64,000 nucleotides of DNA from Syntrophaceae bacterium UBA2210 (lineage in GTDB: Bacteria > Desulfobacterota > Syntrophia > Syntrophales > UBA2210), in NCBI GenBank assembly GCA_002327865.1, contig DCUQ01000029.1, positions 1-64,000 on the forward strand, in the 5' to 3' direction. Positions 1 to 9,462 of the stretch are shown here, piece after piece (within the stretch, counting starts at the first letter, position 1; every line of letters starts with the position of its first letter). The position numbers were made by a program, and so were the translations under genes. The notes beneath the pieces are model-generated. The model ran no database searches, was not told the origin of the DNA, and saw only the letters and a program-made list of their open reading frames with translations.

Positions 1-130
1 TAACACTGGATTCCATGTCGTGTTTCGCGTGCACGGAATGACAAAAAGGCATGTTTTATGAGGTTATGCAGATCTCTTTAATTACCGTAGTAATAATCAA
101 AAATTAAACATTCAACATTAAACATTAAGC

Positions 131-248
131 ATTGAATCTCCCCGCAACAAGTTGCGGGGAATCTCCGACTGTTAAGGATTTTTTCATTTTTTATTCGCTC
201 GCTAACCCCGCCGCAAGCAGCGGGGAATGCGCTCGCTGTTCAGTTCAA
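131..248. repeat. Dispersed 118-bp double-hairpin repeat, copy 1
   Basis: This is the first of three nearly identical 118-bp copies; the others are at 19734-19851 and 50546-50663, all in the same orientation. Copies differ at only a few positions. The element holds two hairpins. The first has arms CCCCGCAAC/GTTGCGGGG. The second has arms CCCCGC/GCGGGG with one internal mismatch. Each hairpin is followed by a related GAAT...CTGTT tail, so the element looks like a duplicated 40-nt unit. The outer ends are TTGAA and TTCAA. This copy lies just past the 3' end of the minus-strand K+ channel gene. It could be a REP/MITE-like element or a small structured RNA; it encodes no recognisable protein. Confidence 0.85.
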
Positions 249-258
249 CAGGGTCTCG

Positions 259-1257
259 TCACACCCGTTGTAACTTGGCAAATTCAGCCAGTTTCTCCTC
301 TTCACCAAGGGCGATCAATTTATCTCCCAATTCTATTACATAAGACGCTACGGGGTTAAATACCATCTTTCCGGATTTTTTCGCGACGGCAACCACGATC
401 AGATTATGTTCTTTCCGCAACCCCGATTCTTCCAGCTTCTTGCCGAGCACAGGCGATTCCCTGGAAATCTCCAGTTCTTCCATCCGGAGCGTGAGGCTCT
501 GCCGCATCGTAGTAATCTCTATGAAATCAAGCATTGCGGGTCTCAGTATGGCCTGAGACATTCTCATTCCGCCGGCCCTGTGAGGCGACATTACCCTGTT
601 AGCTCCCGCATTCATCAACCTGCGTTCCGAGGTATTGTCTTCGAATCTGGAAAGTATGTATATTTGAGGATTCAACTCCTTGGACGTCAGGACAACATAG
701 AGGTTATCAGCATCCTTGGGAAGCGCGCAAACAATACCTTTTGCCCTCTTAATACCGGCATCCAACAGGGTTTTATCATCCGTAGCGGTACCCTTTATGT
801 AGGCAAAACCGTTTTCCTCGACGTTCCGTATCACCTCCGGGTCGTTGTCCACGACAACAAACTCTACATTTTCACGGGCCAGCTCGGCACAGATAAGGTT
901 TCCTATTTTTCCGTAACCACAAATAATATAGTGGCTTCCCATCTTCCTGATTCGCTTTTCCAATTTGCCCCTCCCCAGGAGTTCCTTCAAACGTCCTTCC
1001 ATAAAGGTATCCATCATCATTGCAAACGTATAGGCCATAGTGCCTACACCAAAGATAATGATGAAAATCGCAAAAGCCTTTCCCGCCGGGGTTACCGGAT
1101 AAAAATCCCCAAAACCCACAGTGGCAATGGTCACTATTGTCGCGTAAAAGGAATTGGCCGGGGACCACCCTTCCAGAAAATGATACCCCGCAGTTCCCAC
1201 AGCGGTTATCAATATCAAAAGGGACAAGGCTACCCCGACCTTGCGCGTCAGCAACAC
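259..1257 (-). CDS. Two-TM potassium channel with cytoplasmic RCK (TrkA-N/TrkA-C) domain
   Basis: The 332-residue protein has a first membrane helix at about residues 8-25, a pore loop with the K+ selectivity filter TVGFGD (46-51) and a second helix at about 60-83. A Rossmann-fold RCK domain follows (GYGKIG, 114-119), then a TrkA-C-like domain from about residue 245. This is the MthK-like order: the pore sits in the inner membrane and the RCK ring gates it in response to a bound ligand such as Ca2+ or a nucleotide. The start is GTG, supported by AGGAGG about six bases upstream. It is the last gene of a minus-strand run hpt - zinc-ribbon protein - channel, 41 bases after its neighbour. The family call is firm; the gating ligand is unknown. 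Confidence 0.93.
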   Translation of the reverse strand: MLLTRKVGVALSLLILITAVGTAGYHFLEGWSPANSFYATIVTIATVGFGDFYPVTPAGKAFAIFIIIFGVGTMAYTFAMMMDTFMEGRLKELLGRGKLEKRIRKMGSHYIICGYGKIGNLICAELARENVEFVVVDNDPEVIRNVEENGFAYIKGTATDDKTLLDAGIKRAKGIVCALPKDADNLYVVLTSKELNPQIYILSRFEDNTSERRLMNAGANRVMSPHRAGGMRMSQAILRPAMLDFIEITTMRQSLTLRMEELEISRESPVLGKKLEESGLRKEHNLIVVAVAKKSGKMVFNPVASYVIELGDKLIALGEEEKLAEFAKLQRV

Positions 1258-1298
1258 GTAAATCCTCCTACCTACATTCTTAAAAAACCTGTCAAAAT

Positions 1299-2183
1299 CT
1301 ACTTGCCGTTAGCCATCTTTACATCGGCAAGTTCGACAACAAATTCATTGGCCTCGCCGGCGGGCATTATAAACACCAGCATAAATGGAATATCCGCACC
1401 CGGTTCTATGTATGCGTTGGAAAATTCTCCTCCGTTAGGGTCGGAAAGTTCTTTCATGATTTCTTCCTCCGTCAACCCTTTCAGTTCATCATCCGTAAGA
1501 ATATTACCGCAGCCGGATTCTTCCTCGCCAAGAATCTCTCCCGCCGCATCAAGTATTTTACCCCTGACCTTTATGCCTGTAATCGAGTACTTATTGTTAT
1601 TAACGGCCAGACCTTCAACCACCATAATATCACCGACAAGCCAGTTTTTTAGAAATCGCTCCCTTACCTTCACAAGGTCGACAGCCAGTTCCTGTGGATT
1701 AATATCCGAAACATCACCACTACCTGTCCCGAAAAGCTTTTCCACCCCGGGCAAAATCCCTATTAATTTTTCAACATGCGGCAACACCCTGTTCCCGATT
1801 AACTCCTTAGCGTGAGGTGAAAACCAAAGATATGCCCCTCCCGACAAAAAGATAACCAATATGAGAAAAAACAGGGTTTTTACGCCGAGCAACCGGGGAC
1901 GCCGGGAACTTATCTTTTCCCGGGTTTTCGCGTCATCCGTGATCTCAATGTCACCGCCATATAATTCTTTCTGTTCCGCATCTTCCGGATTCTCCCGGCA
2001 TATTTCCTCCCCGATCGTTTTTCCCGGCCGTACCGCATCTTTTGGCACATCGATTTCCGCCGTGGGATTTTCCTGGAAGAAAACCGTCTTGCAGTGGCTG
2101 CATCTGACCCATATACCATCACCGTCTATCTGAGATGCGTCAAACCTGTATTTTAACCCGCACTTTTTACAAAGGATAATCAC
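1299..2183 (-). CDS. MJ0042-type zinc-ribbon, single-TM protein (DUF3426-like)
   Basis: The protein begins with a zinc ribbon (Cys5, Cys8, Cys28, Cys31). An acidic linker, one membrane helix at about residues 99-121 and a C-terminal domain resembling DUF3426 follow. This architecture is common in delta-proteobacteria, and its function is not established. The chosen start is a GTG preceded by GAGGAG at seven bases, giving 294 residues and putting the zinc ribbon at the extreme N-terminus as usual for the family. A longer reading frame starts 15 bases earlier but lacks this ribosome site. The gene overlaps the end of hpt by 17 bases, which suggests translational coupling. Confidence 0.82.
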   Translation of the reverse strand: MIILCKKCGLKYRFDASQIDGDGIWVRCSHCKTVFFQENPTAEIDVPKDAVRPGKTIGEEICRENPEDAEQKELYGGDIEITDDAKTREKISSRRPRLLGVKTLFFLILVIFLSGGAYLWFSPHAKELIGNRVLPHVEKLIGILPGVEKLFGTGSGDVSDINPQELAVDLVKVRERFLKNWLVGDIMVVEGLAVNNNKYSITGIKVRGKILDAAGEILGEEESGCGNILTDDELKGLTEEEIMKELSDPNGGEFSNAYIEPGADIPFMLVFIMPAGEANEFVVELADVKMANGK

Positions 2184-2706
2184 TATCGTGCTCCTCAATC
2201 ACGTATATGTCCGGCAGACACCGGAATTGCTCGTTAAAATCAAGTCCGTACCCCACAATAAATCCTTCATCCACGGCAAACCCGACATAGTCCGCATCAA
2301 TTGATATTTCTCTTCTCTGTTTCTTATCCATCAATGCACATATCTTCAGAGAAGCCGGTTTTTTCTTTTTAAGCCGCTCCATTAGAAATGCCATCGTTAT
2401 CCCGGTATCTATTATATCTTCCAGAACAATCACGTCTTTACCTTCTATATCCGTTTCCATGTCCGTAGTAATCGTTATCTTTCCCGAGCTTACCGAACCG
2501 GAGCCATAACTTGCCAGTTTTACGAAATCAACACTGTGAGGCATCTTCATGCACCGTAGCAGGTCCGCCATGAAGATAAAACTCCCCTTGAGAACACCGA
2601 TGAACACAACTTCCTTCCCTTCGTAATCACGCGAAATCTCATCAGCCAGATCTTTCACACGGTGACAGATAACATCCCTTGAATACAGAAGCTTTTTTTT
2701 CAACAC
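2167..2706 (-). CDS. hpt: Hypoxanthine phosphoribosyltransferase
   Basis: This 179-residue type I phosphoribosyltransferase transfers phosphoribose from PRPP to hypoxanthine (and usually guanine) in cytoplasmic purine salvage. The PRPP-binding loop is clear (EDIIDTG, residues 96-102), the length is typical of Hpt, and the C-terminal region YVGFAVDEGFIVGYGLDF matches the family's purine-binding part. The start is GTG followed directly by TTG, so either could be used; the upstream ribosome site is weak. It is the first gene of the hpt - zinc-ribbon - K+ channel run, and its stop overlaps the next gene. Confidence 0.95.
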   Translation of the reverse strand: MLKKKLLYSRDVICHRVKDLADEISRDYEGKEVVFIGVLKGSFIFMADLLRCMKMPHSVDFVKLASYGSGSVSSGKITITTDMETDIEGKDVIVLEDIIDTGITMAFLMERLKKKKPASLKICALMDKKQRREISIDADYVGFAVDEGFIVGYGLDFNEQFRCLPDIYVIEEHDSDYPL

Positions 2707-2848
2707 TTTAACAGACCGTCCTTTTTACAAAAAATCGTAAACACAAGGCGTATGACTCCCTGCAACGAACTACTGAAATTTCCTGCTGTTATGTCCTTCA
2801 GAAATCTTCCGGTAGAATATAAATACGTTAACAAACATATTACTTACA

Positions 2849-3667
2849 TCACAAGATGGCATCCGTTTTATAGCAGGATATGAATTCTTCTATATTTTTC
2901 CTGATTATTTCTTCCCCCTCCCTGAGTTCATCCGGTGTCCTGAAACTAGAAGTGAGACTCAGGAATATCTTATCGAATCTGGACCGCTCGTATCCCAGGT
3001 GGTCATAATCGATGTGACTTATCATATACTGAGAGCCGTCAAAATAGTATTTCCCGAAGCGGTTCGCATCCGTCGACCGGAACGGCCAGGAAATCTTCAG
3101 AGAAAAAAAATCAAGTGCGATATCCTTCAGCCTGCCTTCAAACCTTTCGTAACGCGGCACCTCGCAAATACCCTCGCTTATAAAACGAAAGTACTCCTTT
3201 ACCAGGTCTATATCGGTAATACACAGGCCGTACAGATACCAGTCATCGACTATCCTGGTTAAAGAAAGCTTTTCATCCCTGGATATGAAGTGGTAGCTGG
3301 GACAAATGTGCCCGGCACACAATTCCCTTCCATAAAATGACAGATCTCTCATATCTTCCCCGTCGTTCTGAAGGGGATGCAGCAGGCAACCGACTCTCTT
3401 TTCCTCGTCGTCAAGAAATCCCAGGTACTCGCAACAATGTATTGTGTCATAAATCCGTTCCGGCGATTCGATGCTCCGTATTCTGTTTAAAAAAACCTTT
3501 GGGTCATTCGCTTTTTTAACCGTCTCGCGAAATATCCTCGTTCTGTTGCGCAGTCTATCGACCAGGGATTCTCTCGTACTGTCGGCATAATTATACAGAC
3601 CGCAACAGGCCCCGCATGATTTACCCGAATCAGGCTGACACAGGTGAATAAAGCCTTCTTCCTTCAT
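2849..3667 (-). CDS. Cysteine-cluster protein, probably YkgJ-like metal-chelating family
   Basis: This 272-residue soluble protein carries a CGACC cluster near the N-terminus, then CC, GCLLHP and CAGHICP motifs over the first 125 residues. The spacing resembles the YkgJ/UPF0153 (CxxCxxCC) families, thought to bind zinc or an iron-sulfur centre. The C-terminal half (from about residue 140) is not recognised. There is no signal peptide or membrane helix. The gene stands alone, divergent from gltX. An AT-rich stretch upstream contains TATATA with a weak -35, a possible promoter. The molecular role is unknown; the metal-binding assignment is by motif only. Confidence 0.6.
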   Translation of the reverse strand: MKEEGFIHLCQPDSGKSCGACCGLYNYADSTRESLVDRLRNRTRIFRETVKKANDPKVFLNRIRSIESPERIYDTIHCCEYLGFLDDEEKRVGCLLHPLQNDGEDMRDLSFYGRELCAGHICPSYHFISRDEKLSLTRIVDDWYLYGLCITDIDLVKEYFRFISEGICEVPRYERFEGRLKDIALDFFSLKISWPFRSTDANRFGKYYFDGSQYMISHIDYDHLGYERSRFDKIFLSLTSSFRTPDELREGEEIIRKNIEEFISCYKTDAIL

Positions 3668-3895
3668 TAAAAACCCGCTCTGTCTTTACGATCGATTTTC
3701 TTTATATAGTAGAGATGTTTAAAAAGGCAAGGGATATTCTGGTTGTAATCTTACACAAAACATTATAGTAAGTCGTTTGAAAAGAATCCTGGCAGGAAGA
3801 TGGGATAAAAACATGCAAAACGGTGCGCAGACACATTATTGATTCCGTTGCTTCTCTCCGATTCTTCACAAACTACAGACAACAGGAACGTTACA

Positions 3896-5341
3896 ATGAA
3901 TAAAGACGACAATCAGGTTCGGGTACGATTCGCCCCCAGTCCGACGGGATATCTTCATGTCGGGGGGTTGAGAACGGCATTATTCAACTATCTGTTCGCA
4001 CGCAAGCACGGAGGAAAATTTATCCTACGGATAGAAGATACCGATCAGAAAAGATCCATCTCCGATGCCCTGAAAAACCTCATATCCACGATGAAAGAAG
4101 TCGGGCTCCGGTATGATGAAGGTCCCGATATCGGGGGTTGTTACGGGCCTTACATACAATCCGAACGTATGGACATCTACAGGGAGCATATTCATAAACT
4201 GCTGGATTCCGGAAATGCTTATTATTGTTTCTGCTCCGAGGAACGGCTGACAAAGCTCAGGGAAGAGCAGCGAAAGAGAAAACGGCCGCCGATGTACGAC
4301 GGCAAATGCAAGAACCTCTCGAATGATGAGGTGAAAGACAGACTGGATCAGGGAATGCCCTTCGTCATACGTCTTAAATATCCGAAAGAAGGGAAAACCG
4401 TTTTCGACGATGTCGTGCGCGAAAGGGTCGCCGTCGACAACTCGATCATCGACGACCAGATCCTTATAAAATCGGATGGATTTCCAACCTATCACCTCGC
4501 AAGCGTGGTGGACGATCATCTTATGAAGATAACTCATGTTATACGCGGGGAAGAATGGCTCTCCAGCGTACCGAAACACATCTTTCTTTACAAGGCCTTC
4601 GGGTGGAAACCGCCTGTGTTCGTTCATCTTCCCCTGTTGCTGAATTCGGACAGGAGCAAATTGAGCAAAAGACAGGGAGACGTCTCCGTCGAAAGCTACC
4701 TTCAGAGGGGATACCTTCCCGAAGCGATATTGAATTTTATAGCGCTTCTAGGATGGCATTCGGCAGACGACAGGGAAATATACACTCTGAAGGAACTGGA
4801 AGACGTATTCTCACTGGACAGGATTAACAAGGCCGGAGCCGTATTCGACATAGAAAAGCTGAACTGGATGGGAGGACAGTATATAAGGAGTCTCGACATC
4901 GAATATATCGCCGATCAATCCAGACGCTTCTTTGAAGAAGCCGGTATAGATACAAGTAACCAAGACAAATACATGAAAGCGATCAACACCGCTCGCGATT
5001 ATGTCTATCGTCTTTCCGATATCGTGGAGCATGCGAAGATGTTCTATGGAGAACTTATCTTCACGGAAGAAGACATTCGACTGATCGAAGAAGAAAATTC
5101 TCAGAAAATCTATGCTTACTGGATCGATGAGCTGAGCAGAAAAACCGAGTGGGAATCCGAAGAGCTATCTTCTTTGACAAAACAATCGATTGCCGAGCTC
5201 GGCATCAAAGGGAAACAGTTTTATTTCCCCCTGCGTCTGGCTCTTTTCGGAAATTGTCACGGACCCGATATTCCGACGCTTATAGGCATACTTGGAAGGG
5301 ACGATTCCATAAGAAGGCTCAAGGCCTGCCTGACTCGATAA
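3896..5341 (+). CDS. gltX: Glutamyl-tRNA synthetase
   Basis: This class I aminoacyl-tRNA synthetase charges tRNA(Glu) with glutamate. The HIGH-equivalent HVGG is at residues 21-24 and the KMSKS-equivalent KLSKR at 255-259. A CFC...C zinc-site pattern lies at about 111-138, and the C-terminal part is the helical anticodon-binding domain. The ATG at 3896 gives the usual 481 residues with the PSPTGYLHVGG block near the N-terminus. The open frame extends 19 codons upstream, but that part has no family match and AGGA precedes this ATG. It is a single gene divergent from the cysteine-cluster protein. Whether it is discriminating, or also charges tRNA(Gln) for amidation, cannot be told here; no gatCAB is present in the window. 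Confidence 0.96.
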   Translation: MNKDDNQVRVRFAPSPTGYLHVGGLRTALFNYLFARKHGGKFILRIEDTDQKRSISDALKNLISTMKEVGLRYDEGPDIGGCYGPYIQSERMDIYREHIHKLLDSGNAYYCFCSEERLTKLREEQRKRKRPPMYDGKCKNLSNDEVKDRLDQGMPFVIRLKYPKEGKTVFDDVVRERVAVDNSIIDDQILIKSDGFPTYHLASVVDDHLMKITHVIRGEEWLSSVPKHIFLYKAFGWKPPVFVHLPLLLNSDRSKLSKRQGDVSVESYLQRGYLPEAILNFIALLGWHSADDREIYTLKELEDVFSLDRINKAGAVFDIEKLNWMGGQYIRSLDIEYIADQSRRFFEEAGIDTSNQDKYMKAINTARDYVYRLSDIVEHAKMFYGELIFTEEDIRLIEEENSQKIYAYWIDELSRKTEWESEELSSLTKQSIAELGIKGKQFYFPLRLALFGNCHGPDIPTLIGILGRDDSIRRLKACLTR

Positions 5342-5389
5342 ATATTAAGGCGGGATAAAGAAGCTACGGGTTCATCTCGACAACGAACG

Positions 5390-5587
5390 TTATCTCTTTA
5401 CGCGGGCTTTCTTACCGGCGACGCTGTTTTTCTTTGTCTCTTTGTCTTTCTGGATGATAGAAATAACAACGACAATGATTACTCCCCCTATCACCACGCT
5501 TATTCTGTCACCCGACCAGAGACCATAGATAAGATCCCCTATACCAAGAACTATAAAAAAGTTGAGAAAAGATCTGTTCATGTTCAT
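5390..5587 (-). CDS. Small two-helix membrane protein
   Basis: This 65-residue protein has two predicted membrane helices (about residues 7-23 and 29-46) and a very basic C-terminal tail rich in Lys and Arg. A short AAGGTAG stretch precedes the ATG. It follows the giant GlmS-like gene on the minus strand, separated by 109 bases, and converges with gltX. No family is recognised. The hydrophobic pattern and start signal make it a plausible real gene. Confidence 0.55.
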   Translation of the reverse strand: MNMNRSFLNFFIVLGIGDLIYGLWSGDRISVVIGGVIIVVVISIIQKDKETKKNSVAGKKARVKR

Positions 5588-5696
5588 ATCTTTACACTAC
5601 CTTTCTAATATTCTCCTCCGCTAACCGCGTCTATTCCACCGATATTCATCACTGCGATCCTTTCGCAGCAATTGGGACGGGTATACCGGGTCTATT

Positions 5697-8600
5697 TCAT
5701 GGACCGTTTTCCCCGGGTGATTTCATGATTTTCCCCGCTATTACGTCAACTCCTTCACCGAGAAGCGATTCCACGGGAATTGTATCCAGGAACTTGTCAT
5801 CCCATGCGATATTGTATTCGTTCACAAGATTGTTTATCTTGCTGAACTTATCTCCGAGGACTTCTTTCTTTTCGGACGCCGTCAGATCATTTTTGAAAAT
5901 CACATGAATAAGGAGTATATGTCTTATGCCGTGGTCTTTCCCAAGGAGAGGAACAATAACGACCGGCGCCTTGTCGGTCTTTCCAAGCCCGGCGTAAACT
6001 TCTCCGGTACCGACGATATTCTTTTTTGTCCCTTTCAGGGGGCCGGGTTTCTTTACACGTGATTTCATTCCGCGGGAAATACCCCCTTTTTTACTTATGC
6101 AGATCGTGGTAAATTCCGAAGGTCTCCCGTCGTAATCAAGGTTTGCTATATCATATAGCGTGTATCCTCTTATGAAAGAAAGGGCTTTTTGAAGCCGCTT
6201 CAAAGTAAAGCCTTCGCGACTTGTCAGATTTTCAATGGAGAACCCGATCTCTCTCATAAAGTCGAAAAGTATACCCCGTTGAATCTCGCTTTTCCTGCTC
6301 GTTCCGACGGTAACCGTTTTAGCCTGATGCCTTATGGCGTCTACCGGACGTAAAAGCTCATCTACCGCCCTCCCGAGAGATATATCAAGCATGTCGAACG
6401 GCGATGAAGATGGCCTTTTCCCTTCATACTCCTGCCAGAAATCTTCGATGGGAAGCTTGCCGACTACATACTTCAACAGGAGAATGATATCGGACACAAC
6501 CTCGACACTCATCGAGGAGAAAAACCCCCTGTTCCTGAATTTACGAAATTCCGTATGAAAATTCTCTACGATCCTGTGAACATCGAGGTCCGCAATCTTC
6601 TCGAAAAGAGACTTGGAATCCCTGTCCAGATCCATGGTTCTTTCGGAGAGATCATTCCTGAACCTGCGGAAAAACTCGCCTTCCTCATTGATGCTGCAGG
6701 CTGCATAATAGCCCCACAGGTGGCCTGCCATCGTATTGAGAATTACCGAAGCAGGAAACGATGAGGAAGGAACGGATATCACGTAATCCGCTATGTTGTT
6801 GAATCTCCTTTCTTTTTCGTCCGCTATTACCACCACCGACGCCTGATGGGCTTTGAATATGGCTATGTCTTTTGCGATATCCTGAATAACAGGCTCCGGA
6901 TTCCCAGCCGCACAAGCGATAATAAGCGGCTCCGATGAAAGATCTATATGTTTCTTATCCTCGACGACATCCGATGAAATGGTTTTATAACAGAGTTCGC
7001 TCAGTTTTATTCGTATCTCGTCGGCTGCAACCTTGTTAGGCCCGCTTCCTACAATCGCCCAATATCTCTTTTTCTTTGCCATATCCCGGGCCGATTCCTG
7101 TATGGCATTTCTCGTTTCGATTACCCGTTCCATCTTTTTCGGTGCGGACTCAATGGATAAAAGCTCTTCGGCAATCCGGTCGCCCGGCATTGTGCCGAGG
7201 ATACCGGCAAAATCGAGCGCAAGGATAAAACCCGCAACTATCTGAGCGTAGAAGGCCTTGGTCGAAGCAACCGACATCTCTATATCGCGACCGTCACTTG
7301 TATAAAAGACACCATCTGTCACATGGGTAATATCCGACTGCCTCCGGTTTACAATCGAGATGAGATGGGCATTCCTTTCTTTTGCCATAGCCACGGCGCG
7401 GTTCGTGTCCGTTGTTGTTCCCGACTGAGTAACGGCGATTACAAGCGTGTCGGCTAGATTGTCTCTCATAAGAAAACCGCTCAGTTCGGATGACGCTTTC
7501 GCCTTAATGTTGATGTTAGCTCCGCCCAGGTATGCGGCCAACGCCTCCGAAACAGCCGCGCCCGCCACCGCTGCGGTGCCCTGTCCAACAACAAAGATGT
7601 TTTTTATAAGACCTTTTCCGAACGCGTCCCGCAATCGCGGCGAAATGACATCCTCTCCGAGATTGAATGTAACATCGCGGTAACCTTTCCTCCCGGTTAT
7701 AGTGTATTTACCTCTAAGGGTCTTCTTTACCGAAATCGGCGCTTCCATTATTTCTTTCAAAAGGAAATGAGGATAATCTCTCCTATCTATGTCGCGGGTT
7801 GTAATCTCCGCGTTTTGAATAACATCGTCCGACAATTCAAGGGGGTGCCCGTCGTAATAGAGCGCGTCTATACCCGAAACCCCGTTTCCATCGTTGCGGA
7901 GAACGAAAATCTGCCCCCTGGTTTCCGGGTTTCCCGCAATTCTTTCGGTTTCGCCATCCATCTTGATGAAGCGGGGCGTCAACTCCACCAAACCGTATAG
8001 CTCCGACGCGAACATATACTGGCTGTCGAAAAGCCCTACATACAGTGATTGCCCGCTCCCTCTGAGTGCGAGAAACACCGCTCCCGGTTCCAGATTGCTT
8101 TCCATGGCAATGGCATGCGAACCTTCGAAGTCGCGCAGGGCAAGCCGAAACGCCTCTTTCAGGCTGTGACCTTCAAACAGATATTTTTCAATTCTAAGGG
8201 GGATTATCTTGGTATCCGTCGTAACACCCGTGTCGATAAGCTCTTCCCCCTCGGGTTCCATTTCTTCCCTGAGCAGGCGGTAATTGTCTATATCTCCGTT
8301 GAGTGCAACATTTATGAACCATTCGCCTTTTCCGTAGAAAGGGTATTCCTTACCGTATTCATCTTCATCTTTCGCATTAAGGGTATAATTATTAACGGGA
8401 TGGCAGTTTTTCTCGGTTATCGACCCGACTGAAGCCCATCTGGTGTGAGCAAGATATATATCGGATTCAATCACCTCACCGGCGACTGTGTGAAACAATT
8501 CATCCGATTCTATTCTGTGTCTCAGATACCTCCCGTTCTCTCCCAGCCTGCCGGTGACAGACGCCTTTTTATAGGTAAATGAGATCAACACGCGACCGTT

Positions 8601-9446
8601 TCCCCCGGCTCCCCGGGAAATCTGGATGCAACCGTCCATGAGATCACCGGGTTTCGTCCTGTACAGCCAGTCATCGTAGAGGCCTTTATTCCTTATGGTA
8701 CTTATTACCTTGTCCAGAGAACTATCCTTTTCAAGTTCAAGACTTATCTGCATACCGGCCGAATCTCTTCCCCGTACCTCCAACCGGTCGAGAGAATTCA
8801 GGATCAGATTGATATTCCTGTACTTTCTGAACGCTTCTCTCAACAAGTTCACCGACCTCCCTGTTCTCGAAAGGGATTTGATTTTCTCGATATTCGAAAG
8901 AACATCATTCTCGACACCCCACACGATATCTTTAAAGAGAGTGAGGTGATTATTGATATATTCCATATCCCCCGTAGAGAAATAACCTGCCCGTTTCTCT
9001 AACAGTTTTTCTTCCTTCTCCAGAAAAGATTTCATCTTCCGGCTAAGTGTTTCCAGCTTTCTGCCCTTTCTGATCCCGAAAAAAATATCCTCCATGTATG
9101 AATCCTGCTTAAGTTCATGGAGATTTTTTCTCATGGCCTCGAGCGTATCGCTGCCACCGAGGTAGTACTCGCTCGAATCATAGACAGATCCCAAACTTTT
9201 CAGATTATTCCTTGATCCCTCCCGGAAACTGTTCGAAAGCGCTTCGATAACGTCCTCTTGTCCGTGATCGGTATTTTTTCTAATCGCCAGGATTCCGGCA
9301 AGACCGCAGAAAAGCCTGTCGGGGAAAAGAGGGAATATGACGAGCGCGCCGGGAATAACATGGCGGGGATCTTTTCCGACAAACAGTTTCCAATTGTTAA
9401 GATAGTTCAGCGTCTTCAGTATGATATCTATGATTCGATTTGTCAT
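5697..9446 (-). CDS. Giant GlmS-like protein: class II amidotransferase plus double SIS domain with long insertions
   Basis: The 1249-residue product is twice the size of normal GlmS (about 610). Class II glutaminase motifs are present: FCGLAGILA with Cys47, RLEVRGRDSAG (221-231), HTRWASVG (334-341), NGD (383-385) and TTDT near 410. Two SIS domains follow (about 603-745 with TQSGTTTDT and VASTKAF, and 788-920). Three things are odd. Cys47 is internal, with no start codon just before it, so activity would need removal of a 46-residue propeptide. About 175 residues lie between Cys47 and the RLE block, where GlmS has about 20. A C-terminal region of about 320 residues has no recognised fold. ATG 9446 is chosen because it follows the pyrG stop by 16 bases; a longer frame would overlap pyrG. 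It may use fructose-6-phosphate, but the substrate is unproven. Confidence 0.8.
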   Translation of the reverse strand: MTNRIIDIILKTLNYLNNWKLFVGKDPRHVIPGALVIFPLFPDRLFCGLAGILAIRKNTDHGQEDVIEALSNSFREGSRNNLKSLGSVYDSSEYYLGGSDTLEAMRKNLHELKQDSYMEDIFFGIRKGRKLETLSRKMKSFLEKEEKLLEKRAGYFSTGDMEYINNHLTLFKDIVWGVENDVLSNIEKIKSLSRTGRSVNLLREAFRKYRNINLILNSLDRLEVRGRDSAGMQISLELEKDSSLDKVISTIRNKGLYDDWLYRTKPGDLMDGCIQISRGAGGNGRVLISFTYKKASVTGRLGENGRYLRHRIESDELFHTVAGEVIESDIYLAHTRWASVGSITEKNCHPVNNYTLNAKDEDEYGKEYPFYGKGEWFINVALNGDIDNYRLLREEMEPEGEELIDTGVTTDTKIIPLRIEKYLFEGHSLKEAFRLALRDFEGSHAIAMESNLEPGAVFLALRGSGQSLYVGLFDSQYMFASELYGLVELTPRFIKMDGETERIAGNPETRGQIFVLRNDGNGVSGIDALYYDGHPLELSDDVIQNAEITTRDIDRRDYPHFLLKEIMEAPISVKKTLRGKYTITGRKGYRDVTFNLGEDVISPRLRDAFGKGLIKNIFVVGQGTAAVAGAAVSEALAAYLGGANINIKAKASSELSGFLMRDNLADTLVIAVTQSGTTTDTNRAVAMAKERNAHLISIVNRRQSDITHVTDGVFYTSDGRDIEMSVASTKAFYAQIVAGFILALDFAGILGTMPGDRIAEELLSIESAPKKMERVIETRNAIQESARDMAKKKRYWAIVGSGPNKVAADEIRIKLSELCYKTISSDVVEDKKHIDLSSEPLIIACAAGNPEPVIQDIAKDIAIFKAHQASVVVIADEKERRFNNIADYVISVPSSSFPASVILNTMAGHLWGYYAACSINEEGEFFRRFRNDLSERTMDLDRDSKSLFEKIADLDVHRIVENFHTEFRKFRNRGFFSSMSVEVVSDIILLLKYVVGKLPIEDFWQEYEGKRPSSSPFDMLDISLGRAVDELLRPVDAIRHQAKTVTVGTSRKSEIQRGILFDFMREIGFSIENLTSREGFTLKRLQKALSFIRGYTLYDIANLDYDGRPSEFTTICISKKGGISRGMKSRVKKPGPLKGTKKNIVGTGEVYAGLGKTDKAPVVIVPLLGKDHGIRHILLIHVIFKNDLTASEKKEVLGDKFSKINNLVNEYNIAWDDKFLDTIPVESLLGEGVDVIAGKIMKSPGENGP

Positions 9447-9462
9447 TATTATGAAATCCCGA

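Noticed and set aside
1-45. CTGGATTCC...GGAATGAC at the left edge, like the REP element at 37367-37457
   Set aside because: Only the end motifs match and the middle lacks the hairpins; too short and cut by the window edge to call.
3743-3769. TTGTAA...TATAGT as a gltX promoter
   Set aside because: The spacer is only 15 bases and -35 is imperfect, so it was not listed.
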